From assembly GCA_028284445.1 (NCBI GenBank), contig JANQRS010000002.1:59465-123464 (forward strand): a stretch of DNA of 64,000 nt, read 5' to 3'. The notes under the pieces were generated by a model, which saw only the letters and a list, made by a program, of their open reading frames with translations, made no database searches and was not told where the DNA came from. This document shows positions 37,880 through 47,200 of the stretch, piece by piece; the stretch's first letter is position 1, and each line of letters opens with the position of its first letter. This DNA comes from Calditrichia bacterium (GTDB lineage: Bacteria > Calditrichota > Calditrichia > RBG-13-44-9 > J075). The position numbers and the translations under genes were made by a program.

Positions 37880-37923
37880 ACATCCCCCTAAATCTCCATT
37901 CGAAGGGGAACACAGGGGGATGT
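37880..37923. repeat. C/G-rich palindromic element, copy 3
   Basis: Arms ACATCCCCCT and AGGGGGATGT flank an imperfect centre ATCTCCATTCGAAGGGGA. It lies 27 bp after the VCBS gene stop between convergent genes and is followed 33 bp later by a heptad tract. Confidence 0.75.
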
Positions 37924-37956
37924 AGCTCATCATTCTAGTCTTTCTCTATGGCTAAA

Positions 37957-37998
37957 TTCAAGCATCAAGCATCAAGCATCAAGCATCAAGCACCTCAT
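37957..37998. repeat. Heptad tandem repeat, ATCAAGC type
   Basis: The units are TTCAAGC, four perfect ATCAAGC and a degenerate ACCTCAT. The tract ends 2 bp before the malate synthase stop codon. Confidence 0.9.
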
Positions 37999-38000
37999 CC

Positions 38001-39605
38001 CTACAGATACTCGTACGCTCCCAGCGTCAGGAATTCCGCGAAATCGTCACTGGTGACCAACTCTTCCAGGAGTTTTGCAGCAATACCAAACTTGCCGCCT
38101 GCAAAACGATCTTCACCGATCATCTCGCGGATCTTTTGCATCTCCTCCGGAACCAGTGACCGGTAAAGGGCTGCCGTAATCTCACGCCCATCCTCCAGTT
38201 TTGCTGCCGGATTCTGAATCCATTGCCAGATTTGTGCGCGGGAAATTTCTGCCGTTGCCGCATCTTCCATTAGATTGTAAATGCCGACAGCACCGATCCC
38301 ACGCAACCAGGATTCGATATAGAGCAAGGCCACATTGATGTTCAATCGCAGTCCGGCTTCGGTGATACCGGCACTGGGGATCTTGAAATTCATTAAGTCG
38401 ACTGCATGGATGGATACTTCGTCCCGCAAGCGATGTTTCTGATGCGGCGCATCGCCAATGACCTTTCCAAGCTCTTCCCGGGCAACCGCCACCAGATCCG
38501 GGTGTGCGACCCAGGTGCCATCGAAGCCATCATTTGCTTCCCGTTCCTTGTCTTCACGAACCTTCGCGAATGCATGGCGATTTACCTCTTCGTCACGACG
38601 ACTGGGAATAAACGCCGCCATACCGCCGATGGCATGGGCACCACGTTTGTGACAGGATTTGACCAGAAGCTCCGTGTAAGCCCGCATAAATGGAGCGGTC
38701 ATGCCGATATGTTTGCGATCCGGCAGGAGGAAGCCATCCAGGCGCCGAAATCGTTTGATCACGCTGAAGATGTAATCCCAGCGTCCGGCGTTAAAGCCAA
38801 CAATGTGATCACGCAATTCGTAGAGAATCTCTTCCATTTCAAAGGCGGCCATAATTGTTTCAATCAGCACTGTTACTTTGATGGTGCCGTTCTCAATGCC
38901 GAGATCCGCCTGTGCTTTGCGAAAGACGTTGTTCCAGAGGCGCGCTTCCTTATGGCTTTCAAGCTTGGGGAGATAATAGTATGGGCCGCGGCCGCGGCTA
39001 AGTAGCTCTTTCGCATTATGAAAAAAATAAAGTCCAAAATCTACCAGGGAGCCGCTGATAGCTTCGCTGTCAACCATGATATGTTTTTCTTCCAAATGCC
39101 AACCGCGTGGACGAACCAGCAGGGTAGCGATCTTGTCTTCGAGTTTGTATTCTTTGCCTTTTTCATTACGCATATAGATGCTGCGATTCACGGCATCGCG
39201 CAAATTGATTTGTCCATCAATAATATTTGCCCAGGTTGGTGAGTTGGCGTCCTCACAATCGGCCATGAAGACATCCGCACCGGAATTCAGGGCATTAATC
39301 ATCATCTTTCGCTCAATCGGGCCGGTAATTTCAACCCTGCGCATTTGCAGTGCATCCGGTATAGCACCTACTTGCCAATCATCATCCTCACGAATATGAC
39401 GTGTTTCTTCCAGGAAATCGGGGAGCTGACCGCTATCCATTTGTGACTGACGTTCAAGGCGATCCTCAAGCAAGGCCAGTCGACGAGTGTTGAATTCACG
39501 ATGAAGGCCGGCCAGGAATTCCAGGGCCTCGAGGGTAAGAATCTCATCATAACCTGGCTTCATTTCGCCGGAAATAGTGACGCCGGAAGGTAGGTGTTTT
39601 GACAT
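38001..39605 (-). CDS. aceB: Malate synthase A
   Basis: It condenses glyoxylate and acetyl-CoA to malate in the glyoxylate bypass. The 534-residue length fits the A isoform. The recognisable blocks are [10 protein letters not shown], the family region [34 protein letters not shown] with the acidic metal ligand, [14 protein letters not shown], and [10 protein letters not shown]. The start is placed at 39605 with GGAGC upstream; 14 more codons to 39647 run into hairpin DNA. No isocitrate lyase gene is in the window. It probably works with acsA. Confidence 0.96.
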   Translation of the reverse strand: MSKHLPSGVTISGEMKPGYDEILTLEALEFLAGLHREFNTRRLALLEDRLERQSQMDSGQLPDFLEETRHIREDDDWQVGAIPDALQMRRVEITGPIERKMMINALNSGADVFMADCEDANSPTWANIIDGQINLRDAVNRSIYMRNEKGKEYKLEDKIATLLVRPRGWHLEEKHIMVDSEAISGSLVDFGLYFFHNAKELLSRGRGPYYYLPKLESHKEARLWNNVFRKAQADLGIENGTIKVTVLIETIMAAFEMEEILYELRDHIVGFNAGRWDYIFSVIKRFRRLDGFLLPDRKHIGMTAPFMRAYTELLVKSCHKRGAHAIGGMAAFIPSRRDEEVNRHAFAKVREDKEREANDGFDGTWVAHPDLVAVAREELGKVIGDAPHQKHRLRDEVSIHAVDLMNFKIPSAGITEAGLRLNINVALLYIESWLRGIGAVGIYNLMEDAATAEISRAQIWQWIQNPAAKLEDGREITAALYRSLVPEEMQKIREMIGEDRFAGGKFGIAAKLLEELVTSDDFAEFLTLGAYEYL

Positions 39606-39627
39606 ATTAGCTCCGAATTTTGGATCT

Positions 39628-39650
39628 GGTGTGCAGCTCCGCTGCACACC
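39628..39650. repeat. GTGCGC-type triloop hairpin, copy a
   Basis: Perfect stem GGTGTGCAGC / GCTGCACACC with loop TCC, placed just upstream of the malate synthase gene. Confidence 0.7.
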
Positions 39651-39675
39651 TTGATATGTATGTAGTAACGATTAA

Positions 39676-39698
39676 CGTGCGCAGCAGAGCTGCGCACG
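39676..39698. repeat. GTGCGC-type triloop hairpin, copy b
   Basis: Perfect stem CGTGCGCAGC / GCTGCGCACG with loop AGA, directly after the CDGSH gene on the minus strand. Copies a and b are 26 bp apart; the stem is nearly the same as at 33154. Confidence 0.7.
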
Positions 39699-39703
39699 AG
39701 ATC

Positions 39704-39940
39704 TTACAGCTTCTTATGCGATCCATCGCAGAAGGGATTCTTACCTGAATGCTTGCAGCCACACCAGGCATAGCGGCGCTTTTCTTCAACGACCGTATGA
39801 ATCGGTTCTATACCGGTGCCTTCATGGGAGCCATCGCACCAGGGCTGATTCTCTGATTTGCCGCAGGCACACCACCAATATTCACCGGGTTCACACTCGA
39901 TGACAAATGGGGCTTTTTGATTGATTTCAGGCTTCGCCAT
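39704..39940 (-). CDS. Double CDGSH iron-sulfur protein
   Basis: The 78-residue protein carries two CDGSH-type 2Fe-2S sites: CACGKSENQPWCDGSH (about 24-39) and CGCKHSGKNPFCDGSH (about 60-75), each with the three-Cys one-His ligand set. Proteins with this tandem layout are small cytoplasmic redox or cluster-transfer proteins. The second ATG (39940) is chosen because GAGGAG is 7 bp before it and almost touches the first ATG (39946). It lies upstream of malate synthase with two hairpins between them, so cotranscription is uncertain. Confidence 0.93.
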   Translation of the reverse strand: MAKPEINQKAPFVIECEPGEYWWCACGKSENQPWCDGSHEGTGIEPIHTVVEEKRRYAWCGCKHSGKNPFCDGSHKKL

Positions 39941-40111
39941 ACTCATTCTCCTCTATATTTAATCGATATTGGTTGGGTGGAAAAGCTAATACGTTGATAC
40001 AAGAAACAGGGTGGTGAAACGAAATCGAATCTACTGCTACTACTATAGATAGACGTCAGGAAAGACGCAAAACTTTACTCGTAGCTGCCCTTGATGGTAG
40101 CTTAGGATCCA

Positions 40112-40150
40112 TCCCCCCTCTATCTCCCCTCGGGAGAGATAGAGGGGGGA
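40112..40150. repeat. C/G-rich palindromic element, copy 4
   Basis: TCCCCCCTCTATCTCCCC and its near-perfect complement around TCGG. The core is the same as at 21458-21497. It lies in the divergent gap between the CDGSH and P450 genes, 61 bp before the P450 start. Confidence 0.8.
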
Positions 40151-40210
40151 CGAACTGGCAGCAATTTTTTCCGCCATTGATTTGCATGCTATTCCATTTT
40201 ATTGTGAAAT

Positions 40211-41533
40211 ATGGCACAAGTGACTACTTCAAAGATAACGATAAAAGAATTATTAAATCCACAGTATTTTGATCAAATGTATGATTTGATTGGGGATTTT
40301 CATACCGTTCAGCTTGGATTGAAGACTACTCACCTCTTGAATCACCCTGATTTTGTGAAACACGTGCTGGTAGACAACAATCAGAACTACGACAAGGCGA
40401 CCCCTGCCTTTATTTTTTCGCGATTGGTGCTGGGCAATGGCTTGTTCACCAGCGACGGAGCATTTTGGCTTCGTCAACGAAGATTGGCACAGCCCGCTTT
40501 TCATCGTAAGCAAATTGACCAGCTCACAGCAACCATGAATGCCTCAATTGGTGGTTTGATGAGACGCTACGCCGCGTATGCGGAGCAGCAAACGCCATTT
40601 GATGTCGGTATCGAGATGACCCGGGTGACCTTGTCAATTGCCGGTGAAAGTCTGTTTAGTATCGATCTGGATACTGATGCACCGGTGGTGGGTGAGGCGG
40701 TTCAGGCGCTGGGACGCACCTTCGAAGATTTTGTTGAGCATCCCGTGCGCACCATGCTGCTAATTGCCAATCGCAATAATAGACAATCTGTCGCGGCGAT
40801 TTTCAAATTACGGAAAATTGTGCAGCGAATTATCGAAAAACGCCGCACGGAAATCGGCAAACACAATGATGTCTTGGAAATGCTGATCATTGCCCGTGAC
40901 GAGGAAAGCGGGCAAGCCATGACCGACAAGCAACTGCGAGATGAGGTGGTTACATTTATGCTGGCTGGCCATGAGACGACCGCCAATATGATGACCTGGG
41001 CGCATTATCTGCTTGCGAGGCATCCGCAGTCAATGGACAGGCTGGCAGCTGAAATCGATCAACAGCTCAAGGGAAGAATGCCGCAGATTGAAGATGTGCA
41101 TCATCTGCCCTATACGTATGCGGTACTCTCCGAATCGCTGCGCTTATATCCTTCCGCCTATATGTTCAGCCGACGCGCTTTAAAAGATGATGCTATCGGC
41201 GGACGTTTAATCAAACGCGGTGAGATTGTCATCGTGCCGCCATTTTATGTTCAGCGTCATCCAAACTTTTGGCCGCAACCGCAAAAATTTGATCCGGAGC
41301 GCTTTATTGATCGGAGCGAGAAGCGCCATCGCTTTGCCTTTATGCCCTTTGGCGGGGGTCCAAGGCAATGCATTGGCAACCACTTTGCGATGCTGGAAGG
41401 TGTCTTGACCCTGGTGCGAATCATCCAAAAATATCGGCTTCTTCCTGTCAACGATAACGTTATTCACCCAAAAATGGGCGCCACCCTGCGACCGGAGCGA
41501 CCGGTGATGATGGGAGTACGGGCTCGGGTGTAG
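40211..41533 (+). CDS. Cytochrome P450
   Basis: This is a haem monooxygenase of 440 residues without an N-terminal membrane anchor. The I-helix motif AGHETTANMM, the K-helix ESLRLYP, PxxFxPERF (KFDPERFID) and the haem loop FGGGPRQCIGNHFA with ligand Cys387 are all present. The overall sequence is closer to bacterial CYP110/CYP102-haem-domain-like P450s of fatty acids and alkanes than to camphor-type P450s. No ferredoxin or reductase gene is nearby; the CDGSH protein is not a known partner. No ribosome-binding site is clear before ATG 40211. Confidence 0.95.
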   Translation: MAQVTTSKITIKELLNPQYFDQMYDLIGDFHTVQLGLKTTHLLNHPDFVKHVLVDNNQNYDKATPAFIFSRLVLGNGLFTSDGAFWLRQRRLAQPAFHRKQIDQLTATMNASIGGLMRRYAAYAEQQTPFDVGIEMTRVTLSIAGESLFSIDLDTDAPVVGEAVQALGRTFEDFVEHPVRTMLLIANRNNRQSVAAIFKLRKIVQRIIEKRRTEIGKHNDVLEMLIIARDEESGQAMTDKQLRDEVVTFMLAGHETTANMMTWAHYLLARHPQSMDRLAAEIDQQLKGRMPQIEDVHHLPYTYAVLSESLRLYPSAYMFSRRALKDDAIGGRLIKRGEIVIVPPFYVQRHPNFWPQPQKFDPERFIDRSEKRHRFAFMPFGGGPRQCIGNHFAMLEGVLTLVRIIQKYRLLPVNDNVIHPKMGATLRPERPVMMGVRARV

Positions 41534-41580
41534 CTACCTGGTTCGTGTAGCAGACTCCCTTTCAGCAAAAAGGAATATTG

Positions 41581-41631
41581 GGTTACATCCCCCTGTGTCC
41601 CCCTTCGAAGGGGATTCAGGGGGATGTAACC
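41581..41631. repeat. C/G-rich palindromic element, copy 5
   Basis: Exact arms GGTTACATCCCCCTG and CAGGGGGATGTAACC around TGTCCCCCTTCGAAGGGGAT. It lies 47 bp after the P450 stop, and its right end overlaps a heptad tract. Confidence 0.85.
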
Positions 41632-41669
41632 AGCATCCAGCATCCAGCATTAAGTATCAACCACCACTC
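41628..41669. repeat. Heptad tract, ATCCAGC type
   Basis: The 7-nt units are AACCAGC, ATCCAGC, ATCCAGC, ATTAAGT, ATCAACC, ACCACTC. The tract is attached directly to the palindrome at 41581-41631. Confidence 0.7.
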
Positions 41670-41882
41670 TCCAATTCCCGCTTCTTTATTTTGTGACGTA
41701 TAGCCGACCTTAGAGCTCAGGATTGATAATTTATACAGGTTAGTGTCTCTTTTTCTGAAAAATTTGCATGAAGGCAGGTTGGAGTTTTTCCGGATGACGT
41801 GTGAATTCAGAATTATTGGAGAAGTTGCTAATAGTATAGGAAATGATCTGTATAAGTTGGACAGGATTAGGTAGGGAGTCAT

Positions 41883-44102
41883 ATGGAACATCCGCAAGAG
41901 GTTTTGCGCGGCCAGGTTGATGGTCGCCTCGCATCAGAAACAAAGCAGCATATCACCAAACTGGAATCTGTGGAAACACCGCTGCTCTATCGCGCCGGAA
42001 TTGTGCTGGTGGCGATTGGCATGCTGATACTGCCGCTCATCTATATTGCCATGATTTTCGGCGTCGGTGCGCTGACAGGGTATCATGCAGTGGCCAATCT
42101 TGACTTCATAAGCGGACGCGGCGGTCCCAGTTTTGGCCGTTTGCTGGTCTATATCGCACCGCTGGTTGTTGGTGTGATCCTGGTGATCTTTATGATCAAG
42201 CCCCTCTTTACGCGCTTACAAAAGTATCCTGACAACATCGTCCTCGATCCGAAGAAAGAGCCTCGTTTCTTTGCCTTCGTCGAAAATATCTGCCGCTCGG
42301 TCGGGGCGCCAATTCCCAAGAAAATTGACATCATGTGCGATGTGAATGCATCTGCCAGTTACAATCGCGGCATATTGAGTTTTGCTGGCCAGGATCTCTG
42401 CTTGACGGTCGGACTGCCCCTGGTTGCCGGCATGACAACTGAGCAATTGGCCGGCGTGCTGGCCCATGAATTTGGACATTTTGCGCAGAAAACCGGTATG
42501 CGCATGACTTACCTGATTCGCTCCATCAGCTTTTGGTTTGCGCGAGTGGCGAACGAGAAAGAAGCGATGAACTCCATGTTGGAAAATCGCTTCTTTCAGT
42601 TTGACGGGCGACTTTATATGCTGGCCTTGCTGGCAAAATTCTTCGTGTGGCTAACCAGCAAAGTCCTCTGGCTGATGATGCTGGTCGGTAATGTCATCAG
42701 CGGCTTCATGCTGCGTCAGATGGAATACGACGCTGATCGCTACGAGATTCGCTTTGCAGGCAGTAAGGCTTTTGTCTCTACGCTTCATCAGCTGCGCCGC
42801 CTGGGCTATGGTTCATTTACGTCGCAAAATGATCTCGGTGATGCCTTCAGTGAAGGCAAGCTGCCGGACAATGTGCCGGCGCTGATCGTTAGTCATGCTG
42901 AGAACCTGCCGCCCGAATTGGCTGACCATGCCCTTGCGACAATCGAAACTGAAAAGACCGGCATTTTTGACACCCATCCCTGCGATAAGGATCGCCTGGC
43001 GCAGGCCCATGCAGAGAATGCCCCGGGAATCTTTCACAATGATACACCGGCGACCACGCTTTTTTCCGATTTCGAAGCCCTCGCAAAGCAAGCCACGGAA
43101 AAGTATTATACCGATGTGTTGCAGGACCAGTTTTCCGCAGACACATTGGTTTCAACAACGGATATCCTAACCCAGCAAGATGGCCGCCGTGAAGACAACA
43201 AGGCTTTCTATCGTATGCAGCGCGGTATTGGGATTGTAGAATACCCGATAAAACCGCCGGTCTATCCGAAAGAACTCAACGTCAATTTGAGTGATTTTGC
43301 CGCCAAGCTTGAGAAATTGCGCACGGAGCTGGTTGAGGAACGCGATGACATGGTGCCGCTGGTAGACAAATACGAGCAGTTGGCAGAAAAGCGGGCTGTC
43401 ATTTTGCAAGGAATGATGCTGCTGGAATGCGGCATGCGTCTTAAGGCGAAGGAATTTCATCTCAGGAAATCTTCCACCGCAGCTGCTGAAGAAGCGTTGG
43501 CTGAGGTCAACAAGGAAATTGCCGACAATAAGGCCGCTATAAAGCCGTATGTCGATAAGTGCAGCATGCGCATGGCAGTAGTGCTCAAGCTGCTGGAGAG
43601 GCCGGAGCAATTACCGGCAGACAATGACTGGGCGGCGATGCATCGTGAATACCAACAGCTACTTTCTGTGCATAAAACTTTAGCGGAGCAAAATTCGCAG
43701 GTCTTGAAATTGATGGTTTCGTTTAGCCTGCTGAATGTTATGTTTATGAATCTTCAAAGCCATTCGGACAATACGAAACTCGTTGCCAAGCTCGAGAAGT
43801 TGATTGCCAAATCGCATGAACAGCTATCGACGATCCGTGAGAACCTCGCTACAACCTTATATCCATTTCAGCATGCTCGTGAAGACATGTCCGTTGGTCA
43901 CTTCCTGCTGGAGAAGCTACCGGATGTTGAAGAACCTGCCCAGATTGGTCAGGCGTTCGATGATGTATTCACAAATTTCTTTTCACTGAGGCAGCGGATT
44001 CTGGCGCGCTTTGCGGTGCTGACAGAGACCGTGGAAGCCTCGCTCGGATTAGCGGTAATGCCGGAGCCAAAGGAAAACCCTGCGGATCTCATCGGCGGCT
44101 GA
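41883..44102 (+). CDS. M48-family membrane zinc metalloprotease
   Basis: The 739-residue membrane protein has hydrophobic segments near 35-60, 80-105 and 235-270. The zinc site HEFGH (AHEFGHFAQKTG) near residue 195 and the third ligand Glu region MEYDADRYE near 280 fit the M48/HtpX-Ste24 family. The following 450 residues are a long helical, partly coiled-coil extension with many charged residues, which is longer than in HtpX. It probably handles membrane or secreted protein quality control. AGGGAG precedes ATG 41883. The ABC transporter pair starts 62 bp downstream. Confidence 0.9.
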   Translation: MEHPQEVLRGQVDGRLASETKQHITKLESVETPLLYRAGIVLVAIGMLILPLIYIAMIFGVGALTGYHAVANLDFISGRGGPSFGRLLVYIAPLVVGVILVIFMIKPLFTRLQKYPDNIVLDPKKEPRFFAFVENICRSVGAPIPKKIDIMCDVNASASYNRGILSFAGQDLCLTVGLPLVAGMTTEQLAGVLAHEFGHFAQKTGMRMTYLIRSISFWFARVANEKEAMNSMLENRFFQFDGRLYMLALLAKFFVWLTSKVLWLMMLVGNVISGFMLRQMEYDADRYEIRFAGSKAFVSTLHQLRRLGYGSFTSQNDLGDAFSEGKLPDNVPALIVSHAENLPPELADHALATIETEKTGIFDTHPCDKDRLAQAHAENAPGIFHNDTPATTLFSDFEALAKQATEKYYTDVLQDQFSADTLVSTTDILTQQDGRREDNKAFYRMQRGIGIVEYPIKPPVYPKELNVNLSDFAAKLEKLRTELVEERDDMVPLVDKYEQLAEKRAVILQGMMLLECGMRLKAKEFHLRKSSTAAAEEALAEVNKEIADNKAAIKPYVDKCSMRMAVVLKLLERPEQLPADNDWAAMHREYQQLLSVHKTLAEQNSQVLKLMVSFSLLNVMFMNLQSHSDNTKLVAKLEKLIAKSHEQLSTIRENLATTLYPFQHAREDMSVGHFLLEKLPDVEEPAQIGQAFDDVFTNFFSLRQRILARFAVLTETVEASLGLAVMPEPKENPADLIGG

Positions 44103-44127
44103 CGCGAGCGGAAACAATCTCTCAATA

Positions 44128-44160
44128 CCCCCCGTATAGTTCGCTATACCAAGAAGGGGG
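44128..44160 (+). promoter_or_regulatory. Hairpin that can hide the ribosome-binding site of the ABC ATPase gene
   Basis: CCCCCC (44128-44133) can pair with GGGGG (44156-44160), which is the ribosome-binding site of the GTG start at 44165. Between them lies GTATAG-TTCG-CTATAC (44134-44149), a stable stem with a UUCG-type loop, leaving a 6-nt bulge. This could make translation depend on temperature, ribosomes or a factor. Confidence 0.45.
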
Positions 44161-44164
44161 AATT

Positions 44165-45088
44165 GTGAAAGCAATTGAAACAAAAGGTCTTACCAAACAT
44201 TACCAGCGGGGCAGTATTATTGCCCTGCAGGATTTTACCTTATCCGTTGCGCCCGGACGTATCTTCAGCCTGCTGGGACCTAACGGCGCCGGAAAAACCA
44301 CACTCATCAAATTATTACTAGGCATTGCCTTCCCAACGCGTGGCACAGCTACCTTATTTGGTGAAGATATTTCCAATCATCACGTGCACAGCCGCGTTGG
44401 CTACCTCGCCGAAAACCACCGTTTTCCCGAATTCCTGACAGCCAATCAGGTGTTGTACTATTACGGCAAGATGAACGGCATGGATAAAGCGGCTCTGAAC
44501 GAGCGTATTCCGCAACTGCTTGAGCTCGTCAACCTGAGTGGATGGGGCGATACTAAAATCCGTAAATTTTCGAAGGGGATGCTTCAGCGCACTGGCCTGG
44601 CGCAGGCAATGATCAGCGAACCGGATCTGCTCTTTCTTGATGAGCCGACAGATGGTATCGATCCGGTAGGCCGTCGCCAAATCAGGGAGATCCTCGAAGG
44701 GCTGCGGGATCGCGGCAAGACGATCTTTTTGAATTCACACCTCTTATCAGAAGTTGAACGCGTTTCGGATGAAGTTGCCATTATGAAGAAAGGCCGCCTG
44801 GTGCGCACCGGCTCCGTGGAGGAGCTGATTTCCGTTAAGCAGCAATATCTGCTTCAAATCGAAGGATCCGCGGAAATACTGAAGGCTATCTGTCTGGAGC
44901 AAGGAATGTCGATCAGCGAACAGGAATCGCAGTACCTGGTGTCCGTTAGCGATGATGCGCAGCTCAATTACGTGATCGACCGGCTCCGTCAGCAGGAAGT
45001 GTTAATCACCGGTATTATTCCGCGCAAGATTTCACTGGAAGACTTCTTCATTGATGTGATTGAAGAGAAAGCAGAGGTGCCGGCATGA
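44165..45088 (+). CDS. ABC transporter ATP-binding protein (ABC-2 exporter type)
   Basis: The 307-residue ATPase has Walker A GPNGAGKTT, signature FSKGMLQRTGLAQ, Walker B LLFLDEPTDGIDPVG and the switch His (NSHLLSE). After about residue 220 there is the C-terminal domain of about 80 residues usual for NatA/CcmA-like exporters. The start is GTG at 44165. It overlaps the permease gene by 4 bp (ATGA), so the two are translationally coupled and form one exporter. The substrate is unknown. Confidence 0.95.
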   Translation: MKAIETKGLTKHYQRGSIIALQDFTLSVAPGRIFSLLGPNGAGKTTLIKLLLGIAFPTRGTATLFGEDISNHHVHSRVGYLAENHRFPEFLTANQVLYYYGKMNGMDKAALNERIPQLLELVNLSGWGDTKIRKFSKGMLQRTGLAQAMISEPDLLFLDEPTDGIDPVGRRQIREILEGLRDRGKTIFLNSHLLSEVERVSDEVAIMKKGRLVRTGSVEELISVKQQYLLQIEGSAEILKAICLEQGMSISEQESQYLVSVSDDAQLNYVIDRLRQQEVLITGIIPRKISLEDFFIDVIEEKAEVPA

Positions 45089-45906
45089 AAATCCTGGCCA
45101 TTATTCAACTTACTTTTCGCGAGTCCTTTGCCAAGAAAACCTTTATTGCCTTCATGGCGATCTCGACGCTGGTTCATTTGGTATTTCTCTTTGCATTGAA
45201 CCTCGACATCGTTGATGGCGCGGAAGCCGCTCTCTCAATCATGGGGCAGGATACCGGCGAGGTGGTGGAGCTGGAGCGATTTATTCGTATTGCCGAGTCG
45301 GCTGTTGCCGTCGCCTTGTTTACTGCCGGGCTGTTCATGGCGCTGTTTGCCACCAGTAGCCTGATACCAAGTTTCCTCGACAAGGGAAATATCGATCTAA
45401 TGATATCCAAGCCGCTAAGCCGCTGGCAGATCCTGACAGGCCGCTATCTCGGTGCGGTTGCCATCGTTGCTTTTAATGTTTTCTATCTCGTTGTCGGGTC
45501 CTGGCTTATCCTCTCCTTGAAAACCGGCATCTGGAACGGTGGATTCCTGCTTTCAGGGTTTATGATTGTCCTGACCTTTGCGATTCTGTTTGCGTTGATG
45601 ACATTCTTAAGCGTTATGGTGAAAAGCGGACCATTTGCCTTGATGATAACCTATCTGATCCTCTTTTTCAGTCCGGCGCTTATTCAGCGCGATCAGATCT
45701 ATGCACTGCTATCCAGTAAGTTCTATGGCTATCTGCTGGATGGTATCTATCACTTTTTGCCAAAAACTGCCGAGCTTGGACAGATTACGGAAAACCTGGT
45801 GCGCGGCGTAGAAATATCCTCCTGGCTGCCGCTGTGGACCTCATTAGGATTTGGTATGCTGATGCTGGTATGCTCGAATTTGATTTTTGCCAGGAAGAAC
45901 TTTTGA
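45085..45906 (+). CDS. ABC-2 type permease
   Basis: The 273-residue inner-membrane protein has about six hydrophobic segments, starting with AIIQLTFRESFAKKTFIAFMAIS and ending LGFGMLMLVCSNLIFARK. The LMISKPLSRWQILTGRYLG block is typical of ABC-2 permeases of the NatB/Gld type. It pairs with the ATPase at 44165, whose stop overlaps its start. A GCGGCC/GGCCGC hairpin follows at 45933-45949. Confidence 0.93.
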   Translation: MKILAIIQLTFRESFAKKTFIAFMAISTLVHLVFLFALNLDIVDGAEAALSIMGQDTGEVVELERFIRIAESAVAVALFTAGLFMALFATSSLIPSFLDKGNIDLMISKPLSRWQILTGRYLGAVAIVAFNVFYLVVGSWLILSLKTGIWNGGFLLSGFMIVLTFAILFALMTFLSVMVKSGPFALMITYLILFFSPALIQRDQIYALLSSKFYGYLLDGIYHFLPKTAELGQITENLVRGVEISSWLPLWTSLGFGMLMLVCSNLIFARKNF

Positions 45907-45932
45907 TTTTTGTAGCAAGATAACAATACCTG

Positions 45933-45955
45933 GCGGCCGGAATGGCCGCTTTATT
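45933..45955 (+). terminator. Hairpin after the ABC permease gene
   Basis: Stem GCGGCC / GGCCGC with loop GGAAT is followed by TTTATT. The short T-run makes it a modest terminator; the lipoprotein gene begins 18 bp later. Confidence 0.45.
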
Positions 45956-45972
45956 CCCGGAAGGAGAGCTTG

Positions 45973-46977
45973 ATGAAAAGAAGATTGTATTTAACATCCC
46001 TGATATTGGCCGCCTGCGCCTTGTTTATGTATTGCAGCAATAGTGGCGGTGAAGGTGTTAGCAGTGAGGTCGCAAAACAGTTCAGCCAGATGCCGGCCTC
46101 AGTGAATGGCCTGGCTTATGTAAATATGGACCAGTTGCGCAAAAGCATGTTCTATGAGATGATCACCGATTCGATGGAAGTGCACATCAATGAAAATGAT
46201 GAATTTCGTGAGCTGGTAGAATCAACCGGCTTTGATTTCCGTCGCGATATTGATGAGGTCTTCATGGGATTTGATCCGGTGACACCACGCAACAATGAGG
46301 CGGTGCTGATGCTCGTAAAGGGCCGGTTCGACGGTGACAAAATCGTCAATTACGCCAAGCAAAAGATAGCAGAGCACGAGGGAGAGAGCGAATTGCGTCA
46401 GGAGGCATATCAGGATTATATCATTTATTCAGCGGGCAACGGAGATAAAGGTCTGAGTTTTGTTGGCAAGAACCTGGTTGCAGTTGGCAGCAAGCCGATG
46501 CTGAAAAGCTGGCTGGACAATCATGCAAAGGGCAATGCCACGCTGTCTTCCGCCCTGCAAGCACAAATGGATCATGTTAAATATCGCGACGGTGTCTGGA
46601 TGACCTTGCGGACCGGCGATGTGATTGATGAACTGGTTGACGATGTGCGCAATGATATTCAGATGGGGAATCTCGAGGCCCTGCGTTCAGTTGAACATGT
46701 TGACTTTTCCATGGATTTAACCCGTGAAATTCGCATGGCTGGTCAAGGACACTTTGTCAATTCCGAGAAGGCGGAATTGTTCCATGATGCCATTAAGGGA
46801 GCCGTTGCTGCCGCCAAGTTTTCTGCAAGCAGCGATCGCGAAATGGTCGATATCCTCAATAAGCTTGATATCCAAACAGAAAACAAGAGCGTCAGTTTTG
46901 ATTTCGAAATGAGCCGTGGCGAGTTGCGCAAGTTAATGGATCGCCGCCGTGATTTTGCCATGAACGACTGGCACTAG
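45973..46977 (+). CDS. Lipoprotein of unknown function (DUF3352-like)
   Basis: The 334-residue protein has a lipobox (FMYCSNS, Cys about 16-18) and then a soluble mixed alpha/beta domain with no catalytic motif. The opening PASVNGLAYVNMDQLRKSM and the later FVGKNLVAVGSKPMLKSWL resemble DUF3352-type periplasmic proteins, but the match is loose. ATG 45973 follows AAGGAGAG; a TTG at 45970 is the alternative. It follows the ABC exporter pair and may be transcribed with it in part. Confidence 0.65.
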   Translation: MKRRLYLTSLILAACALFMYCSNSGGEGVSSEVAKQFSQMPASVNGLAYVNMDQLRKSMFYEMITDSMEVHINENDEFRELVESTGFDFRRDIDEVFMGFDPVTPRNNEAVLMLVKGRFDGDKIVNYAKQKIAEHEGESELRQEAYQDYIIYSAGNGDKGLSFVGKNLVAVGSKPMLKSWLDNHAKGNATLSSALQAQMDHVKYRDGVWMTLRTGDVIDELVDDVRNDIQMGNLEALRSVEHVDFSMDLTREIRMAGQGHFVNSEKAELFHDAIKGAVAAAKFSASSDREMVDILNKLDIQTENKSVSFDFEMSRGELRKLMDRRRDFAMNDWH

Positions 46978-46979
46978 CA

Positions 46980-47076
46980 TTTACGGCAGCTCCCTCTCAA
47001 TTCCACTTGAAATGCACATCCCCCTGTGTCCCCTTCGTAGGAGGAAACAGGGGGATGTGCTTCTTTACGGCAGCTC
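46980..47076. repeat. C/G-rich palindromic element, copy 6, flanked by 13-bp direct repeats
   Basis: The palindrome (GCACATCCCCCTGTGTCCCC on the left arm, 47014-47060) lies between two exact copies of TTTACGGCAGCTC at 46980-46992 and 47064-47076. Direct repeats on both sides of a short palindromic insert look like a target-site duplication. Confidence 0.75.
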
Positions 47077-47102
47077 GCGCAATATATCATGCAAGACGCC
47101 AC

Positions 47103-47118
47103 GCGGCGGAGCCGCGCA
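47103..47118. repeat. Short GC-rich triloop hairpin
   Basis: CGCGGC-GGA-GCCGCG, a shortened member of the GTGCGC-type hairpin family, lies between the lipoprotein gene and the convergent subtilase gene. Confidence 0.45.
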
Positions 47119-47200
47119 ACAAGTTAAATTGTTACTTGACTCAGCCAATTAACGGGCCATAGGCCCTGACGCGCGCAGCGCCGGCGTGAACGCCGTGAAC

